Below are positions 14,321 through 16,987 of a stretch of DNA of 16,987 nt, in pieces. The notes under the pieces are model-generated. The model ran no database searches, was not told the origin of the DNA, and saw only the letters and a program-made list of their open reading frames with translations. Position numbers and translations under genes: made by a program. Source of the DNA: Bacillota bacterium (GTDB lineage: Bacteria > Bacillota > UBA4882 > UBA8346); assembly GCA_023435225.1 (NCBI GenBank), contig JAEYRX010000050.1, positions 1 through 16,987 of the forward strand, written 5' to 3'. How positions within the stretch are numbered: the first letter of the stretch is position 1; every line of letters starts with the position of its first letter.

Positions 14321-14763
14321 TTCCTGCTGTTTCATCGCCCAGGGCAGCAGCGAATAATTTCCGCTATTTCAAAACCCCCGGGCTGTTGTTTTTAAAGATT
14401 TCTAAACCCCCTCTTTGGGGCTTGGTTTAGCTTTGCAGTAAAACACTTCCCAGCCCGGTTACGGGGTTGAGAAAGATTTTAACTTCAGCCCAGAGGTTTA
14501 GAATAAGCCTACAGTTCAACTTCAGCTCTGGGTGGTGAGCGGCATCATTTACCGTTTTTTTTGGAAGCTTTGCTTGATGCCATTAGCCAATCTCCTCGTC
14601 CCTCAACTCCCCCACCGCAGCCAAAAACCGCAGCCAGCCAGCCATCCCAACCCCCAATTTATTTTAAAACCCATCGGGACTAAAGGAATATTTGGATATT
14701 CCAAAAAAATCTTTTGTAATGAATCCAAAATTTTTTCCGGTAAACTAATGACTCAACAATACC
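14321..14763. other. Intergenic region with three inverted repeats
   Basis: No supported gene. CTGCTG/CAGCAG (14324-14329/14345-14350) could end the plus-strand small genes, though no T-run follows. CTAAACC/GGTTTAG (14402-14408/14424-14430) encloses a CCCC/GGGG inner pair. GGAATAT/ATATTCC (14685-14691/14696-14702) lies 62 bp beyond the glycosyltransferase stop and could be a weak terminator for it on the minus strand (TTT follows). Confidence 0.4.
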
Positions 14764-16344
14764 CTAGCGGAAGTTCGCATACTTAGTCCAGATCTCCGGA
14801 ATTGGGATTTTAGGCTTCCGGCAGATATAAATCGGCAGATTTCTCTCCCATTTCACGGCATAAGGATGCCCCTTTATGCGGGGAACCGGGGTAACTTCAT
14901 CGAATATTAAATAGGGATCGTGGCTTTCATTCCCAAACATAATCACTACTTCAGCCTTGGCGACCGCCGGACCCGGGACCCAAAAATGATAGGAAAGATG
15001 ATTGCAAACAGCCTTGGGAAGACCGTATTTTTGACCTAATAAATCAATAGCCCCGGCTTCGGCATAGTGGCCCGCCCAAATAAGACAGTTTTTCCGCTCC
15101 GTCTCCGGTAAACTTTGATAAATTTTGGCCACTTCTTTAACCATTTCCGGCCAGCCAAACCGGAAAGCGATCTGCAGAGGTAAGGTATTTCCATAGACCT
15201 CTTGCTTGGCAACTGGGGAAACGCTGCTCAAATACCGGGTCAAGGTCTTGATGGGTAAGAGCGGCAATGTACCAATGGCCAATAAAGCGCCGCTAAGTAT
15301 TACCAGCAACGGATAGGCAGGTTTGAACCAATTGATCCCGCGCCAACGTATGGCCCATTTATCAAAAGATCGCTCCAACCAAACTGCGCCTCCGGCTAAT
15401 AAAGGAAAAAAGGCCGAAAACAACATCCGGGACTCCATCTTCATTACCACCATAAAAAATGTGAGTAAAATCAGGAACGTCAAGCCCAAAATCCGGTATT
15501 GTTTTCCTTCCCGGCCCCAGATAAGGCAAAACAGTCCTGTCAACCAGAGCGGGAGCAAGATCGGATTTTGAGCCCACACTATCTGGAGTAAAAAATCCAA
15601 CGGCCCCGGGTGCGGCCGGGCCAGGTTATAATTATGAATATAAGTCAATAACGGCCACTGATGGACTGTTTGCCATACTATAAAAGGTGTACAAAGTAAA
15701 ATAGCAATTACCCCCGCCAGCCACGGCCACCGGGTCCGGAAACTTTGCCGCCGGGAGACGCTAAGCCAAGCCAAAGCGAAAGCGCCGGCTGTAAAAATCA
15801 TGGATAGTTTGGTCATCGCTCCTAGCCCGGCGATGAGTCCCAGGCCGAGCCAACGCCCTGGTGTCTCCAGATTGGTGAGGCGCGCTGTCTGATAAAAAAA
15901 GAGGACACTACAGAGTTGATCAAAGGAATCATAGGCGAACCAGGAGTTGAGAGTTAACCAACTCGGCCCCGCCAGGACCATCAAAGCCGTAAATCCTTGC
16001 GCAAACCGGCCCCCGCCAAGCTCCCGAGCCAAACGCCCGGCCAAAAAAACCGTCATTGCGCCGGCCAGGGCTGGTAAAAGACGAATAGCCAACAAAGAGG
16101 CGCCGAAGAACAATCGCCAAAAAGCCCCGATATAGGCTACCAAAGGCGGGACATCCACATAACCATAATCAAGATGCTCCCCCATCGCCAGCCAATAAAA
16201 TTCATCACCGAAATAGCCGTAATTGTTGGCGGTTAATAGATGAATAAGCAATTTAACCGCAGCCAGATAGATAAGGATGGCGGTAGCTGAAGAAAGAGCT
16301 TGGCCAGTGAAAAACACTTTCTGAAGGCGTGTGATTAATTTCAT
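14764..16344 (-). CDS. GT39/ArnT-like polytopic glycosyltransferase
   Basis: This 526-residue membrane enzyme of the dolichyl-phosphate-mannose mannosyltransferase/ArnT superfamily would move a sugar from a polyprenyl-phosphate donor to a lipid, glycan or protein outside the membrane. The first helix (about 19-38) is followed by the catalytic loop GYFGDEFYWLAMGEHL (43-58), with the acidic pair Asp47-Glu48, and then GYVDVPPLVA (61-70). About ten more helices span residues 70-365. The soluble C-terminal part has ENTL-like polar sequence and a KYGLPKAVC-type segment. ATG 16344 is chosen over 16371 because GGGGG lies about 10 nt upstream. It stands alone between repeat elements; the acceptor is unknown. 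Confidence 0.85.
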   Translation of the reverse strand: MKLITRLQKVFFTGQALSSATAILIYLAAVKLLIHLLTANNYGYFGDEFYWLAMGEHLDYGYVDVPPLVAYIGAFWRLFFGASLLAIRLLPALAGAMTVFLAGRLARELGGGRFAQGFTALMVLAGPSWLTLNSWFAYDSFDQLCSVLFFYQTARLTNLETPGRWLGLGLIAGLGAMTKLSMIFTAGAFALAWLSVSRRQSFRTRWPWLAGVIAILLCTPFIVWQTVHQWPLLTYIHNYNLARPHPGPLDFLLQIVWAQNPILLPLWLTGLFCLIWGREGKQYRILGLTFLILLTFFMVVMKMESRMLFSAFFPLLAGGAVWLERSFDKWAIRWRGINWFKPAYPLLVILSGALLAIGTLPLLPIKTLTRYLSSVSPVAKQEVYGNTLPLQIAFRFGWPEMVKEVAKIYQSLPETERKNCLIWAGHYAEAGAIDLLGQKYGLPKAVCNHLSYHFWVPGPAVAKAEVVIMFGNESHDPYLIFDEVTPVPRIKGHPYAVKWERNLPIYICRKPKIPIPEIWTKYANFR

Positions 16345-16371
16345 CAAATTGACCCCCTTAATTCGCCTCAC

Positions 16372-16403
16372 CCCTCATTCCCCTCTCCGTTTGCGGCGAG
16401 GGG
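16372..16403 (+). repeat. Dispersed palindrome family copy upstream of the glycosyltransferase gene
   Basis: The CCCTCATT lead is followed by CCCCTC (16380-16385) pairing with GAGGGG (16398-16403), with an imperfect inner stem CCG/GCGG. Lead and orientation match the copies at 6427 and 8032; the loop differs. It lies 28 bp upstream of the glycosyltransferase start codon. A perfect 12-bp palindrome, TATAGATCTATA, is at 16453-16464. Confidence 0.6.
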
Positions 16404-16486
16404 AAGCTTGCAATGTCTAAAAGTGTTATTTAGGGAGTTCGGCTTTTGATGTTATAGATCTATACTGTTTTTAACACTTAAAACCA

Positions 16487-16510
16487 TGGCCAAGCATCGC
16501 TGCTTGGCCA
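16487..16510 (-). terminator. Likely terminator of the LamG-protein gene
   Basis: TGGCCAAGCA (16487-16496) and TGCTTGGCCA (16501-16510) form a perfect 10-bp GC-rich stem with a 4-nt loop, 26 bp beyond the stop codon on the minus strand. The tract after it (TGGTTTTAAG) is only moderately T-rich, so termination may be partial. Confidence 0.6.
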
Positions 16511-16535
16511 AAAAATCAAAATTAAGTTGTTTTGT

Positions 16536-16987
16536 CTATTTAGCGGATTCATAGTTATACAAATAATCCACTTCAGCCGGGTATAAGGCCCGATCATAAA
16601 TGCGGAACTCATCGATCACGCCGTTGAAAAAGCTGCCGGCTTCCGGGTCAGGACCGGCGCCGATGTAGGTCTTGGAGTCGCCGTAACCGAAGAAAAAGTC
16701 GCCAGCCGGATTGCTGTTGCGGCCAACCTCTTTACCGTCAAGATAAATCAACATAGCTCCGCTTCGGTAAGTCATTACGATATGATGCCACTCACCAGGG
16801 TTGATTCGGATACTGGAATATTCATAAAAGGTACCATTCGTCCGGATACAGCCTTTGAAAGGCATCCGGTTATAACTACGTTCCAAAATGAGTGAAAATG
16901 GATAAACATATTGTCCCCGCCTGATTAGGACTTGATCTTCTCCGGTAGAGCCGTTCGTCATTACCCAGGCGCTTATCGTCAGTTCAT
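16536..16987 (-). CDS. LamG (concanavalin A-like) domain protein, C-terminal part
   Basis: The frame is open to the window edge, so the N-terminal part of the protein lies outside. The visible 149 residues are one LamG/laminin-G-3 fold: LTISAWV near the edge, then RINPGEWHHIVMTY, IYLDGKEVGR, and FFNGVIDEFRIYDRALYPAEV before the C-terminus (LYNYESAK). ATG 16961 is internal to the LTISAWV strand and is not the true start. Such domains bind sugars or act as surface adhesion modules in secreted proteins. No cell-wall anchor is seen at the C-terminus. A stem-loop follows the stop codon. Confidence 0.88.
   Translation of the reverse strand, partial: ELTISAWVMTNGSTGEDQVLIRRGQYVYPFSLILERSYNRMPFKGCIRTNGTFYEYSSIRINPGEWHHIVMTYRSGAMLIYLDGKEVGRNSNPAGDFFFGYGDSKTYIGAGPDPEAGSFFNGVIDEFRIYDRALYPAEVDYLYNYESAK

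Noticed and set aside
14532..14786. 84-aa plus-strand frame overlapping the end of the glycosyltransferase gene
   Set aside because: No ribosome binding site, low-complexity His/Pro/Ser composition, and overlap with the 3' end of a well-supported gene.

Overview
The window looks like chromosomal accessory DNA from an endospore-forming member of the Bacillota. The best evidence is a 57-residue Spo0E-like phosphatase gene, together with strong GGAGG-type ribosome binding sites and a perfect TTGACA-N17-TATAAT promoter. No genus can be named from this sequence. All large genes are on the minus strand.

Left part (1-11010): this is a defence locus read right to left. A type I restriction-modification system is split as hsdR (8644-11010), a DUF559 Vsr-like nuclease gene (8132-8518), hsdM (6570-8012) and hsdS (4674-6374). 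hsdS is followed after 8 nt by an OLD-like AAA-ATPase/TOPRIM gene (2800-4665). Next come a decayed gene in several frames that resembles a restriction enzyme (2355-2756), an 11-helix membrane protein whose C-terminal part resembles the RipA family (779-2332), and a 5' fragment of what looks like an SRA/HNH restriction gene (570-713). HsdM and HsdS would methylate, HsdR would cut unmodified DNA, and the OLD-like ATPase is probably a second defence layer tied to HsdS by position. Dispersed palindromes of one family fill three of the four gaps from hsdR to hsdS. They form two matched inverted pairs, one flanking the DUF559 gene and one making a 141-bp MITE-like unit between hsdM and hsdS. The extreme left holds a short ~22-bp-period array that resembles an insertion sequence end, and a cloverleaf-like inverted-repeat element.

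Middle part (11011-14763): this is repeat-rich DNA with few genes. It contains a 55-aa small ORF, two small gene remnants, a hairpin-dense block from 12067 to about 12720 without a convincing gene, and an XRE-type repressor (12800-13300). A consensus promoter facing away from the repressor gene carries an 11-bp palindrome in its spacer. Beyond it lie several unrelated families of degenerate 7-bp repeats that surround the Spo0E-like gene and a 40-aa membrane peptide gene.

Right part (14764-16987): a polytopic GT39/ArnT-like glycosyltransferase and the C-terminal end of a LamG-domain protein that runs off the window edge.
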